DNA of 64,000 nucleotides from Oasisia sp. SBJ-2009 (lineage: Eukaryota > Annelida > Polychaeta > Sabellida > Siboglinidae): NCBI GenBank assembly GCA_964017155.1, contig OZ024862.1:33937191-34001190 (forward strand). Direction: 5' to 3'. The notes under the pieces are model-generated. The model saw only the letters and a program-made list of their open reading frames with translations. It did not search any database and had not been told where the DNA came from. Every line of letters begins with the position of its first letter. Within the stretch, counting starts at the first letter, position 1. A program made the position numbers and the translations under genes. Positions 15,191 through 64,000 of this stretch are shown here, piece by piece.

Positions 15191-15748
15191 GCAGTGTGTT
15201 TGTGTACATAAAATGCAATTATTCTGAAACAACATTTGACTCCTCTCTGATAACAGTAATCACACATTTGCAAGTACGCACGCACGCACGCACGCACCAC
15301 ATACACGCACGCATGTACACGCACGCACGCACACACACCACACACATGCAATCGAGCACACCTCCATCATATACCAAAACATTACATTTGCAGATGTGAT
15401 ACATTTGTAATACCAATATTTACGAAGAGAGCGGGATTTGTTATGGTGCATTGTGTGATGTACTGTTCGATGACCGGGTTATTTGTTATGTATGGCGTCA
15501 TTGTCGGTGACCGCTGTTTGTTTGCTATGCCGTCATTTTACATTAGCGACATTGCTATGAATCAAACCACTTACCACCAATACACACACATACACGTGGA
15601 AGAAAAAAAGACATTCGTTATGGCTGGTAATAATTATTATGATATTAACAATTCAAAAACGAAACCAAGCCCACAGGGCATATATCCAGTGACAATGGCT
15701 TGCTTTGATATGATGATCAGTTCAAAACAGATAAGTTTGTTAGACATA

Positions 15749-16144
15749 CTTACTTTACTTATGCCTTTTCGCTCGCTCGGAGCATAGGCCATCGACTAAG
15801 GAACGCCACTGTTTTCTGTTTGTGGCCATCTTCTCCATTTCTTTCCAGGTGTACCCCATCTCTTTTGTATCTTTTTCTGTGTCTCTCTGCCAGGTGTTTC
15901 GTGGCCTACCTCTTCTTCTCTTCCCTGGGGGGTTCCATGTGATGGCTTGACGGGTGATTGATTCTGGTGGTTTCCTTAGTGTATGTCCTATCCACCTCCA
16001 TTTTCTCTTCTTTATTTCATTTTCTATGGGTAGTTGCTTGGTTGTTTTCCAGAGTGTGGTGTTCGGTACCTTGTCTGTCCACTTCAAGTGTAGTATTCTG
16101 CGCAGGCATTTGTTGATGAAGGTCTGTATTTTCTTTAGTGTCTT
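15749..16144 (-). mobile_element. 5'-truncated RTE-type LINE, reverse transcriptase C-terminus
   Basis: On the minus strand an open frame encodes the last 130 or so residues of a non-LTR endonuclease/reverse transcriptase. The diagnostic motifs are WRWIGHTLRK, GKRRRGRPRNTW and an LCSERAKRHK end before the stop at 15755. The insertion is flanked by a perfect 13-bp direct repeat, TTTGTTAGACATA, at 15736-15748 and 16145-16157, which I read as the target-site duplication. The 3' end is a short AAGTAAAGTAAGT-type tail, as in RTE elements. The uninterrupted frame and perfect duplication suggest a recent insertion. It cannot be active, because most of the element is missing. Confidence 0.85.
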
Positions 16145-16361
16145 TTTGTTAGACATATCTGTATACAAATATACCTATAGATTAAACCACGCCAATCACA
16201 TATAAATATAGCAAATTCGGAGAACCAATCCGGTTTTTATCTGGCAATAGTATACAATTTGTTAGGGTTAGTGAGTATAACAACTATTTGCATGCGTCTA
16301 AGTTATCGCAAGCCAGCATACACATAACGTCAGCATATCATTTAAATTCCGCTGCTTCGAT

Positions 16362-16388
16362 TGCCTTCTTCATATTATGAAGAAGGCA
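16362..16388. other. Perfect 12-bp-arm hairpin
   Basis: TGCCTTCTTCAT, a 3-base loop ATT, then ATGAAGAAGGCA. No T-run follows and no gene ends here, so a bacterial-type terminator is not a sensible reading. Function unknown. The rest of 16160-16930 shows no gene. Confidence 0.5.
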
Positions 16389-16929
16389 GTGAAAAGGTAA
16401 AATTAACACAAAGAACAGCAACTAACAAAACCAACAACTGCGATGCGATGGAAACGAAATCTAAACGTTACGTGGTTTAACGCCACCAGATACAAGGCGA
16501 TGAACGAAAGATCCGAATAGAACATATCGATTCTGCAAATAAGGGAGATATGGTGACTACAGGACACGAAGTAACCTACATGACGAAACAGTATATTATA
16601 TTAAATATTATAAAGTATTGTCGCAGAAGGCTAACATGGGATTATCAACGCGAGAAAGTAGAGTGTTTTTGGTGGGAATCTCAATAAAATTAGAATGTGC
16701 TATAAGTGGAATCTAAATAAATCTAAGGTTTTCATTTGGTGGAAATCTCATTAGGTACATGGTTTTATGTGGGTGACAATGTAGACAATTGAAAATTTTA
16801 AGTTACGATTGTAACTTCAGCATTGCAATCCTGTAACTCTAGCATTACGAAAATCGTTTTCCAAAATCTTCCTCATACACAATATTATCATTTCGAAACA
16901 TAAAATACACAAAAGTAAGATGTGAATAA

Positions 16930-17225
16930 AGCAGCCCCCCGCTCTCTGTCCAGCGAAGCCGAGCGACGTGGTAGCGAGGAGACATATGTCTGAACACGTC
17001 TGTCGCAGCTCGGCCTACTGGCGCCCGGCTGCCACCTGCGGCTCACTCAGATCCGTTCCACGCGGCCGCACACAGCCACTCCTCAGAGGCCGAGTTCCCA
17101 GCGCCCAGCAGCACGGCACAGACGACGGCCACTCAGTTGGCACGGTCTGTGGCTTGTGGCGTTTGTGGTTTCTGCGAAGAGCGTGCACTTGAAGGACGCA
17201 TTTATTCCGCAGTATGACGCGTAGT
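16930..17225. other. CpG-rich block beside the GTGTGC tract
   Basis: A sharp rise in GC and CpG content, with segments such as CCACGCGGCCGCACACAGCC. Frames are open on both strands (16968-17192 plus), but the peptides match no family I know. It could be a CpG island. It abuts the Z-DNA-prone tract at 17254. Confidence 0.35.
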
Positions 17226-17253
17226 TCACAGTTGAAATAGTTGCAGACGAATG

Positions 17254-18075
17254 GTGTGCGTGTGCGTGTGCGTGTGCGTGTGCGTGTGCGTGTGCGTGTG
17301 CGTGTGCGTGTGCGTGTGCGTGTGCGTGTGCGTGTGCGTGTGCGTGTGCGTGTGCGTGTGCGTGTGCGTGTGCGTGTGCGTGTGCGTGTGCGTGTGCGTG
17401 TGCGTGTGCGTGTGCGTGTGCGTGTGCGTGTGCGTGTGCGTGTGCGTGTGCGTGTGCGTGTGCGTGTGCGTGTGCGTGTGCGTGTGCGTGTGCGTGTGCG
17501 TGTGCGTGTGCGTGTGCGTGTGCGTGTGCGTGTGCGTGTGCGTGTGCGTGTGCGTGTGCGTGTGCGTGTGCGTGTGCGTGTGCGTGTGCGTGTGCGTGTG
17601 CGTGTGCGTGTGCGTGTGCGTGTGCGTGTGCGTGTGCGTGTGCGTGTGCGTGTGCGTGTGCGTGTGCGTGTGCGTGTGCGTGTGCGTGTGCGTGTGCGTG
17701 TGCGTGTGCGTGTGCGTGTGCGTGTGCGTGTGCGTGTGCGTGTGCGTGTGCGTGTGCGTGTGCGTGTGCGTGTGCGTGTGCGTGTGCGTGTGCGTGTGCG
17801 TGTGCGTGTGCGTGTGCGTGTGCGTGTGCGTGTGCGTGTGCGTGTGCGTGTGCGTGTGCGTGTGCGTGTGCGTGTGCGTGTTCGTGTGCGTGTGCGTGTG
17901 CGTGTGCGTGTGCGTGTGCGTGTGCGTGTGCGTGTGCGTGTGCGTGTGCGTGTGCGTGTGCGTGTGCGTGTGCGTGTGCGTGTGCGTGTGCGTGTGCGTG
18001 TGCGTGTGCGTGTGCGTGTGCGTGTGCATGTGCATGTGCATGTGCATGTGCATGTGCATGTGCATGTGCATGTGT
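17254..18075. repeat. Giant hexanucleotide array (GTGTGC)n, about 137 copies
   Basis: About 770 bp of pure GTGTGC repeat, broken by a single substitution at 17882, passes into about eight GTGCAT-type units. Every unit alternates purine and pyrimidine, the pattern that favours left-handed Z-DNA. Long frames in several phases on both strands (Val-Arg, Val-Cys, Thr-Arg and Thr-His repeats) are by-products, not genes. Confidence 0.98.
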
Positions 18076-19478
18076 GTATGTGCGTATACCGGTGTGTGTA
18101 TGTGTGCATCTGTGTATCTGTGTATCTATGTATACGTGTATATATTATGTATGTGTATGTACGTATGTATGTATGTATGTGTGTTTGTGTGTGTCTGAGA
18201 GTAAGTATGTGTGTGAGCGTGTGCATGTATGCGTGTATTAGCGCATCAGTGACATTAAACGTCGTGCTACCTTTACAATACGTGTCTTTTGGAACTATAA
18301 TTCCACACAATGTTTCCAATTTTAAATATTCGTCTTACTATTTAATCAAATTACTAGTAAACGACGGCCATGCTTCCATGGGGGAGTCTAAAAATCAACT
18401 ATGTTCCGTTACGTGACATGAGCGTGGTTTATTGTGTCAAGACAAATTCCGTCTTGTCTGGCATCATTTTAACTCGCGGATATCGATCATAAGGCAATTT
18501 GTGTTAGGAAGCAATAACTTCGTGGTCACATGTAAGTTGAGCCAGGTGTGATGTGTATGTTTTGCATGATTTCATGTGAACAAACTATATGTGCAATTAA
18601 AAGTGTTTGCCTGGTATATAATTTTGCATTTTCTTATCATTTTAACGTTTGTTTTATTGGATAATGTTGACTGTTATTACACACAAATCAACCATTCAGT
18701 TACATGAAAGATGTATGAAGGGTTTGGACGGGACAACGTAGGTTTTTTACTCACAGACTTGGGTGGTATCGGTTTAACAATATTGAGAAGAAACCAAATT
18801 ACTCTATCGTCTTAATGTATGCATTAATACATAGTATTTTTCTGTTCATATATATTAAACAGTACAGTACAAACCTGATTTATGCATTACATTCGAACTA
18901 CACTGGGCCATTTAAAACCAGACTATGTGATGAAATAATACATACACTCACACGCACATGAAATGCACGTGCATGACTAGTTTACACTTTAAGCTGTGAT
19001 AAGCTTTTGTTTCCCGTTAAGCCGTAAATGGTAACACGGGGTTAATAAATAGTTGAGACTGTTTTTCTCAATGTTTTAGTTTTGTTAATCAAATAGAATA
19101 TTTGTTTTTCAATCATAACACGCAGCTACAAAACTAATAATTTATCAAGTTAGTTTAACGGTCAAGATGACACTATTCGTGAAAATGCTGGCGTGATTGT
19201 GCTAATTACAGTATAAAGTAGTTTGCTTGTGAAAATAATATTTCGTTTACATTTAGCATATTTAAAATAAATAATGATCGTTATTATTTATACCTTCATC
19301 ATCGTCTTCATATCATCATCATCATCATTGTCGTTATTGTCATCATCATCATCAGCCGTGGTTCGACGAAGGCCATCAACGTGCTGTTTTCAGATATGCC
19401 TGTATCGTGCTCTCCTCTGCCAGAAGATGTGATATGCGGTTAACCGCAGACAGGCACGTCAGTGGAACACGAGTCAGT
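18076..19478. other. Non-coding stretch, no gene seen
   Basis: It begins with degenerate TGTGTATG/TATGTATG sequence to about 18200, then AT-rich single-copy DNA. An ATC-rich microsatellite lies near 19300-19352. No frame resembles a known protein. Confidence 0.6.
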
Positions 19479-19733
19479 AGCCTCGGTTACCCAGACTCCG
19501 TGAGGTGGCAGCACTTTTAAGCCCCCTCAACTACGCCTGGGACAGTATATATGCTTAAGTTTCTACATCCGGGCAGCCTTACCCCAGAATAGGGTAGAGA
19601 CGCTGATTGGCTCTCAGGCCAACTATGAAATAAAAATTCAAATAACGATATACTTTTACAAGATAATGATAGCATATGAAAAGTATTCACCATTGAACTG
19701 ATATTAACACAAAAGTAAGTAAAAATTCAAATT
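19479..19733 (+). repeat. Dispersed repeat copy, inverted partner of 1-252
   Basis: It is collinear with the reverse complement of 1-252, from CCTCGGTTACCCAGACTCCG through the CTCF-like motif at 19498-19514 to the AGTAAAAATTCAAA end. The two copies bracket about 19.2 kb containing SoxB1. Confidence 0.85.
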
Positions 19734-19971
19734 TACCGTTGTTTATAAAATAAGAATTACGACAGGATTAACCAGTATCCGTGAGGTGGCAGCATTGTCT
19801 AGCTCGACACGGATAGCATACAAATTAAATAAGGAAACCTTTTGATCAAATAATGCTGTATTATAAAAACTATTAAAAATTAAACTTATATTAACACAAA
19901 ATAAATAGAAATACAAATTTGCAGTTGTTTATAAAAATATATATTACGGCAGTGTCCGTGAGGTGGCAGCA
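19498..19971 (+). promoter_or_regulatory. Three CTCF-like motifs in the same orientation
   Basis: CCGTGAGGTGGCAGCA occurs at 19498-19513, 19779-19794 and 19956-19971, all on the plus strand. The motifs at 217-290 are on the minus strand, so the two clusters point away from each other. Protein binding is inferred. Confidence 0.35.
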
Positions 19972-19990
19972 TTTTATAGATCACGCGGAT
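19690..19990 (+). repeat. Further diverged tandem units of the CTCF-motif repeat
   Basis: Two later units follow the copy at 19479-19733. They share the order ATTAACACAAAA...CAAATTT, then GTTGTTTATAAAA, then TCCGTGAGGTGGCAGCATT, at a spacing of about 177 bp between the last two motifs. This shows the family is tandemly organised here. Confidence 0.75.
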
Positions 19991-21149
19991 ACCAAACAAA
20001 AGCCGGCAAATGTCACCAGACTGTCTTCTCGGCGTAGTTCCGCAGCCGAACGACAGTCGGTTAAGCGAGACTAACGAGTCAGTTGACTCGTCTTCTACTG
20101 ACGTGCCCTGTCCAAGTCTACACCCGTCTTCTGACTTGTTCAGTCACGTCTATAATGAATGATCTTTGTTTTCTTTCTTACCTAGATTTGTTTCTCATCA
20201 AATATATCATGGTTAGCATACATTGCCCAGTATTATAATAGTATTATACATTTATTATTATAAAATCATAGTAATAATACTTATTAGTATTTAGGCACAT
20301 GTATAGTTATGATGGCATAATCAAGTTTGGCCCGGATTTCACACAAATGCCAATGTTGGCATACATTCGCCATGAAGGAGAAAAAGGCATAAACTGAAAT
20401 GGCCGCAATGTAATGTGATTCCCGTAATTTTATAGAGATTTTTATAGTGTTCCCGACACAGGAAACAGTGGCTTTATTAGAGTGGCGTCGCATGGTGGGC
20501 TGGGACGCTGACTGGAGACCCTCACCTATCCATTTACTGCTAACTGCGGTTGGTGGCACCACAATAGACGAGATTGCGCTCAGCCATACACAGGTGGCGC
20601 TCTCAAGGGGACGAACGTCAGACGTGAGAACTCACGTTTCTGTCTAACTCTATTCGATGACGTTTTATTAAAAGTAAGTCGCATCGCCACGTATACTGAT
20701 TTGTTAAATTGATATTAAAACAATAAACATGTTTAGTGCGTCAACGACAACAACAAGATTCCGTCTGAATAAAACGGCCGCTTGAGCGATAATATGTCAT
20801 GTTATATTCGCTTAGCCACAAGGACCACCCTGTTGACGGGAAGAACGGTGAACAATTCAGACAATTTCAATATATCACCCACGATTGTAATGAACCACCT
20901 CAATTTTTTTGCCATTATAACTGTATATTTGCTCTATTGGATACCTCACACAAACTCTAATCCTAAATATGATCAATCAGCATTCTCAGTTGTATTTATA
21001 AATATAATGTATAACAAATATTGCATTTTGAGAAATTAGGCAATAGCGCTCCGATATGTGCCTTTCGCAAGCGCAGCGGTGCATGGGTCACTGCGCCGTT
21101 CACATGGAATGAACGATAAACAGTTTGTTTACGTCGACTGCACTATCTT
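19991..21149. other. Non-coding stretch, no gene seen
   Basis: Short frames near 20284-20647 and 20782-21039 are unrecognised. A CTCF-like CACAGGTGGCGCTCTC lies near 20589. Confidence 0.55.
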
Positions 21150-21825
21150 TTAAACAATTAATAAAGCAGAAACAGTAAAGGATATTGGAGTAACTTTTGA
21201 CTCATCACTTAACTTCGAGGCACATATGTCAGAAAAAATTAATAAAGCCAATTCTATGATGGGGATAATTCGACGCACTTTTGAATATCTAGATGATAAG
21301 TGTTTTTCTACTGTTTTTAAGTCTCTTGTCCGACCACATATCGAGTATGCAAACCAGGTATGGAGTCCATATTTAATGAAACACATAACAGCACTTGAAA
21401 ATGTTCAGCATCGAGCAACTAAATTAATTCCTGGATATAAGGAACTGGATTATAAAGAACGTCTAATAAGATTAAAGCTACCAACTCTTTCATACCGTCG
21501 ACTTAGGGGAGACATGATAGAAATTTACAAAATATTAACTGGGAAATATGATTCTACTGTTACATCAAATTTTGTTACATTAAGGGATAATGATTCAATA
21601 ACGAGAGGGCACAACCTAAAAATATTTAAAGAAAGATGCCGATTGAACATCCGAAAAAATTCATTTGTATACCGATCTACTGATGTATGGAATAGTCTGC
21701 CACAGTCTGTGGTAGATGCTCCATCAGTCCAATCATTTGAAGGTAGACTTGATAAACTATGGAAAAATCATCCTATAAAAATGATTTTACGGCACCACCT
21801 CAACTATGGACTGTGTCACCTTTAG
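21150..21825 (+). mobile_element. LINE ORF2 3' end, CR1/jockey-like
   Basis: The frame reads from about 21156 (KAETVKDIGVTFDSSLNF) to the stop at 21825 without a break. Diagnostic phrases are SLVRPHIEYANQVWSPY, ALENVQHRATKLIPG and DVWNSLPQSVVDAPS, as found after the reverse transcriptase core of CR1/jockey-group LINEs. The element is 5'-truncated, and catalytic motifs such as YxDD are absent. I could not fix a target-site duplication. A diverged relative lies at 26850-27085 (-). Sequence 21826-22187 after it shows no gene. Confidence 0.8.
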
Positions 21826-22187
21826 ACGCATGCGCACAGTCTCAAATCAATGATCAAGACAGAGCTGGCACAAGAGGCAGAAATGCCTAATTCAGCCAGA
21901 AAAGGACCTGTAAGAACCTGTAAGAATCTTTTAGACCTCAAGTCTGCTAAGACGCGCTGTTTATAAAACATAAATATGCGCAAGATGATGTTAAATTAAT
22001 TAAATAACAAAATAAAGTATCAAATGTTGGTAATGGTAAAATTGAAGTGGGTCCGATTTCTGCATAAGTGCCTAAAATAATTATGTTTGTATGCCTATTC
22101 TGTTATACTGTAGCCAGTTAATTGCAGAGAGCAATCATTATGTTTGTGTTGATCACACTGACTTACTGATTGCAGGGAGCAGTCATT

Positions 22188-22290
22188 ATGTTGTGTCGGT
22201 GTCGTCCCAGAGATCTGGGTCGTCTGTCGAAGTTGCTTCAGTGTCAAGTGTCACGCAGGTGGAACAGTGGCGGCAGTCAAGGTCACCAAG
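22188..22290 (+). CDS. AURKAIP1: AURKAIP1 predicted first coding exon
   Basis: From ATG at 22188 this gives 34 codons plus one base up to a donor CCAAG|GTTAGA. The peptide starts MLCRCRPRDLGRLSKLLQ and continues to RRWNSGG. It is rich in Arg and Leu and almost lacks acidic residues, like a mitochondrial targeting peptide. Its end phase (one base) fits exactly the two-base start phase of the exon at 23105. The exon is inferred from phase and peptide character, without transcript support. Confidence 0.55.
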
Positions 22291-23104
22291 GTTAGATCAC
22301 GTCATGACATTTTGGAAATGGTAGTGAAACTAACTTAGATAATTATTGTATTTTTTAAATGTATATTTAGGCCAAAAGGACTGGATTACTCGATTTGTTT
22401 GTTAAGATTAGCATGTGTGCTGTAGCACAGGTTTCATACATGTCCTGTAGGTGGCACATCCAAAAATTAACCAAACCCGACCTTTGAACAAAATCTATTG
22501 TTTTGCGTTTACATCAAATTTTCTAATAATGGTACCAATGACTAATTTAATCAGTGGAAAAGAGATTACATTGTGTATTGTTGAGATGGTAGCATTGCAA
22601 AAATCCAGTCAAGACGGCATTGCCAGAGATTTTCCAGGTTGAGTGGGTAGTGATGGAAATTTGTCTGTTGAGGGGTAATGTTGAATGTGGGGGGTTATAT
22701 GCACACCCATCACATCCTTGGCTTGTGTCTACAACTGTTAATTGATGCATCTACTACCCTGTGCCCATATTAATTGTGTAGAAACCATTTCTTCCAGAAT
22801 CTGCTTAACAGTCCAGAAAATGTTGAACTCCTTAAATTTGTGGAAAACACTCGTGGAATGTGCTATTAGTGAGCTACAACTGCAATAAATGTCGCTCTTT
22901 CTGGCTTGTCAACAAATTATATTATATACATTTAATGCCATCTGTTGTCACATAATATTGCCTAGGCCGATAGTTGGAACAATATAACAACGTATTTAAG
23001 TCTATATAAATATAATAAATATTATTTTAATACAACACAACATGTTATCAGAAACTGAATGCGTTTAAGAGTACAAACAATCTCACTGTAAGTTTCCCTT
23101 GCAG

Positions 23105-23763
23105 TTGTCTTGGTCTCATCGCGACGCCAACCAGACTACACACCATTTGCATACAACGCCACGCCGCGATTGATCAACCAACACAAGCTTGTGGCGCCAC
23201 CATGTGAGCAAACCAGAAACCTGGAGGTGTTGTTCGGACAACTAGAACTGCGGCCAGCAGGTGGCAGCACTGTCCACCAACGAGAGTACGTCTTGCCGAC
23301 CACCTCGGTGAACAGCATCCAGAAAAAGACAATCCTGGACCCAACCGTTACTCCCCAGTCCTACGAGTTCCCGACTTTTTCCCGCATTGTTACCGAGAAG
23401 GTCACGCCTCCACCCTTCGCCGTCACGCCCATCGCTGACCCAAACCCCCTGCAGGCTGTCATCGACCAGGGGGCGCCACCACTGCACAAGGAAGCCATGC
23501 CGTGGCTGGTCGGTGTCCGACATCGCAAGATGAAGAAACATAAACTGAAGAAGTTCCGCAAGCGTATGATCTTTTTGTTCCGGAAACTCAACGAGATCAA
23601 ACGCAAGAAGAAGGAGAAGACGATGCTTGCCCTGGAGCGGGAATTCACTCAGAAGGCAAATGATTTCGATCCGGAAGATTACGTCAATCGACTGATCACA
23701 AAAGCAAAAAGAGGTGGCTGGGGCATTGATATATTTGAGGATATGCGGCCAAAAAATCGATGA
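23105..23763 (+). CDS. AURKAIP1: AURKAIP1 / mitochondrial ribosomal protein mS38, main exon
   Basis: Product: mS38, a small-subunit mitoribosomal protein of the matrix, also known as Aurora kinase A-interacting protein 1. The exon follows an acceptor TTTCCCTTGCAG and ends at TGA 23763. The C-terminal half carries the family (COX24) core: a tryptophan-containing lead-in, MPWLVGVRHRKMKKHKLKK, then a long Lys/Arg-rich helix (RKRMIFLFRKLNEIKRKKKE) and a tail with FDPEDYVNRL. The N-terminal half is Pro-rich and poorly conserved, as in other animals. With the predicted first exon the protein would be about 253 residues; the human protein is 199. The gene converges on MTOR, with under 400 bp between this stop and the proposed MTOR poly(A) signal. 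A CTCF-like CCAGCAGGTGGCAGCAC lies inside the exon near 23254. Confidence 0.87.
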
Positions 23764-24144
23764 CTGAAACAGTAGCAAATCTAACAAATCATGATTGGGT
23801 TTTAAGTCACGCATACTTTACTGATTAAATTCCAAATTATATGGTTAATAATACACTGTACTATATAAACGTTTCAGTGCAATTTAGTGTACTGTATATT
23901 AAAATATGGTCAATAATCCAATGGAATGTTATGTATTATTTTATAATAACATAACCACACAACTCATTCTGCTCTACAATGCCAACCACCAATCAAATAT
24001 TATTATTCTATTAGGAAAGTAGTTTTATAACAGTTGTCACACCGATTGCTTTCAATCAATCATCCAATACCTTTGTTTCGGTCCTAATGTCAATGTGGCA
24101 TTCATCTAACAGTGCAAATATATTTTCATATAAAAAAGAAATGA
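23764..24144. other. AURKAIP1 3' flank and convergent intergenic gap
   Basis: No canonical AATAAA was seen on the plus strand close to the stop. ATTAAA at 23824-23829 and another near 23896 are possible poly(A) signals. No coding sequence is visible. Confidence 0.4.
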
Positions 24145-24164
24145 AACAATTTAATTCAGGCAAA

Positions 24165-24170
24165 TTTATT
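24165..24170 (-). terminator. Candidate MTOR poly(A) signal AATAAA
   Basis: AATAAA on the minus strand, about 870 bases after the MTOR stop codon. It would end the 3' untranslated region near 24145. It is the first such hexamer I noticed after the stop, and is not confirmed. Confidence 0.4.
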
Positions 24171-24486
24171 GTTGACAAATATATCTGTACATTTGTAACA
24201 CCCTGGACTTAAGTTTAATCACAATATACATATTTTATCAACAGGATATGTCAACTTCATGTACCTATGAAAAATGGTAGATTACCCCAAATAAGATGAG
24301 AAACTGAGTACACTCGTTCCAACAGGAGATGTTAACACAAACTACATAGAATCTACAGTACAAGTTTAAGAAAACTATCTACATTACACAACACATAGTT
24401 TTCATATCTATTAAAGAAACAAGCAGGGGAGTTAGTTAGCAGAAGGAAACCTAAAGCCAATAAGTTCAAAATGTAAATGCAACCTA

Positions 24487-24705
24487 GACACATTCTTGAC
24501 ACTGCCAGACACATTCTTGACACTGCCAGACACATTCTTGACGCTGCCAGACACATTCTTGACACTGCCAGACACATTCTTGACGCTGCCAGACACAACA
24601 TTATTGACACTGCCAGACACAACATTATTGACACTGCCAGACAACATTATTGACACTGCCAGACACAACATTATTGACACGGCCAGACGCATTCTTGACG
24701 CTTCC
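24487..24705. repeat. Minisatellite, 21-bp unit, about 10 copies
   Basis: The unit is CACATTCTTGACACTGCCAGA, with a CAACATTATTGA variant in the later copies. It falls in the probable MTOR 3' untranslated region. Confidence 0.93.
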
Positions 24706-25040
24706 TTCACAACGACACAGGCAGACACATTCTTGACAATGACAACCAGACAATTTCATGACACTGACATGACAAGACACCGACACCGACACATCCAGAT
24801 ATGTCCTTGACACCAACACATCCTTGACGCAATCAGACACATCACTGACATAAGTAGACATATCACTGCCCAGTGACACTGACATCCACGTACACATCCC
24901 TGGCTGGCAACAACAATTCAACTTCATAGAAACAAGACATGACACTTGTTGTGTCACTAGTTGTTGTGTCACTAGTTGTTGTGTCGGGTGACGCTCTCTA
25001 CTGCTGTATGGCACCATGGGTTGGATGACACGGAATCTCA

Positions 25041-63852
<38,812 letters not shown>

Positions 63853-63864
<12 letters not shown>

Positions 63865-64000
63865 CTGCAAACAAAACCAGTGTTATTATTGCAGCGCTCC
63901 CAGTAACTGCAAACAAAACCAGTGTTATTATTGCAGCGCTCCCAGTAATTGCAAACAAAACCAGTGTTATTATTGCAGCGCTCCCAATAACTGCAAACAA
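63853..64000. repeat. Minisatellite, 42-bp unit including the W1 acceptor and exon start
   Basis: On the minus strand TTTGTTTGCAG|TTACTGGGAGCGCTGC is the real junction, and the same phrase recurs three more times up to the window edge with AATAATAACACTGG between. Confidence 0.93.

Larger units (their letters stand above)
24145..25040 (-). other. MTOR: Probable MTOR 3' untranslated region
   Basis: This lies between the stop at 25041-25043 and the candidate poly(A) signal. It contains a 21-bp minisatellite (24487-24705) and further AGTGACA/TGTCA-rich sequence to about 25000. The 3' boundary is inferred. Confidence 0.45.

Noticed and set aside
17015..18319. Long open frames on both strands across the GTGTGC array
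   Set aside because: A hexamer without stops leaves several phases open. The products are simple dipeptide repeats with no start context, domain or splice support.
20284..20647. Overlapping plus and minus frames of 60-90 residues
   Set aside because: No recognisable motif, splice signal or codon pattern on either strand.

Overview
The window comes from an animal nuclear genome. It has spliced genes with GT-AG introns, a SOX transcription factor, mTOR, LINE and SINE retrotransposons, a P-element-like DNA transposon, and very abundant micro- and minisatellites. The animal is probably an invertebrate bilaterian, but I cannot fix the phylum. Minisatellites that span exon-intron boundaries recall the 'mirage' minisatellites reported in amphioxus (from memory, not checked), so a cephalochordate is possible and a lophotrochozoan cannot be excluded.

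Layout. 1-12.3 kb: no recognisable gene; AT, GA, CA and GT tracts, a 34-bp minisatellite (6417-7962), a palindromic GT-cored element (about 8770-9005), retroelement tails and some CpG-rich patches. 12352-13836 (-): an intact single-exon SoxB1 gene. 13.8-22 kb: non-coding, with a 5'-truncated RTE-type LINE carrying a target-site duplication (15749-16144), an 822-bp (GTGTGC)n tract (17254-18075), and a repeat family carrying CTCF-like motifs. One copy of that family lies at 1-252 and an inverted copy at 19479-19733, so the pair brackets the Sox gene. A LINE 3' end lies at 21150-21825. 22188-23763 (+): a two-exon AURKAIP1 gene (mitoribosomal protein mS38). 24145-64000 (-): the 3' part of MTOR, convergent with AURKAIP1.

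MTOR dominates the window. I could place 32 exons (25041-63864) whose lengths and phases join into one open frame of 1403 codons plus stop. It runs from late HEAT repeats through FAT, FRB, kinase and FATC and ends in the invariant Cys-Pro-Phe-Trp. The 5' end lies beyond 64000. About half of its intron sequence is tandem minisatellite. In many introns the repeat unit contains the neighbouring splice site, with or without a few exon bases, so real donors or acceptors are followed or preceded by tens of near-copies. This is the most striking pattern here. One intron also contains a complete 2151-bp P-element-like transposon (51784-53934) on the opposite strand, with 43-bp terminal inverted repeats, a 7-bp target-site duplication, a THAP-domain exon and a remnant transposase exon.

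The three host genes have no obvious joint function. SoxB1 is a neural/pluripotency-type transcription factor, AURKAIP1 supports mitochondrial translation, and mTOR controls growth. AURKAIP1 and MTOR are both on human 1p36, so their closeness here may be an old linkage (inference).
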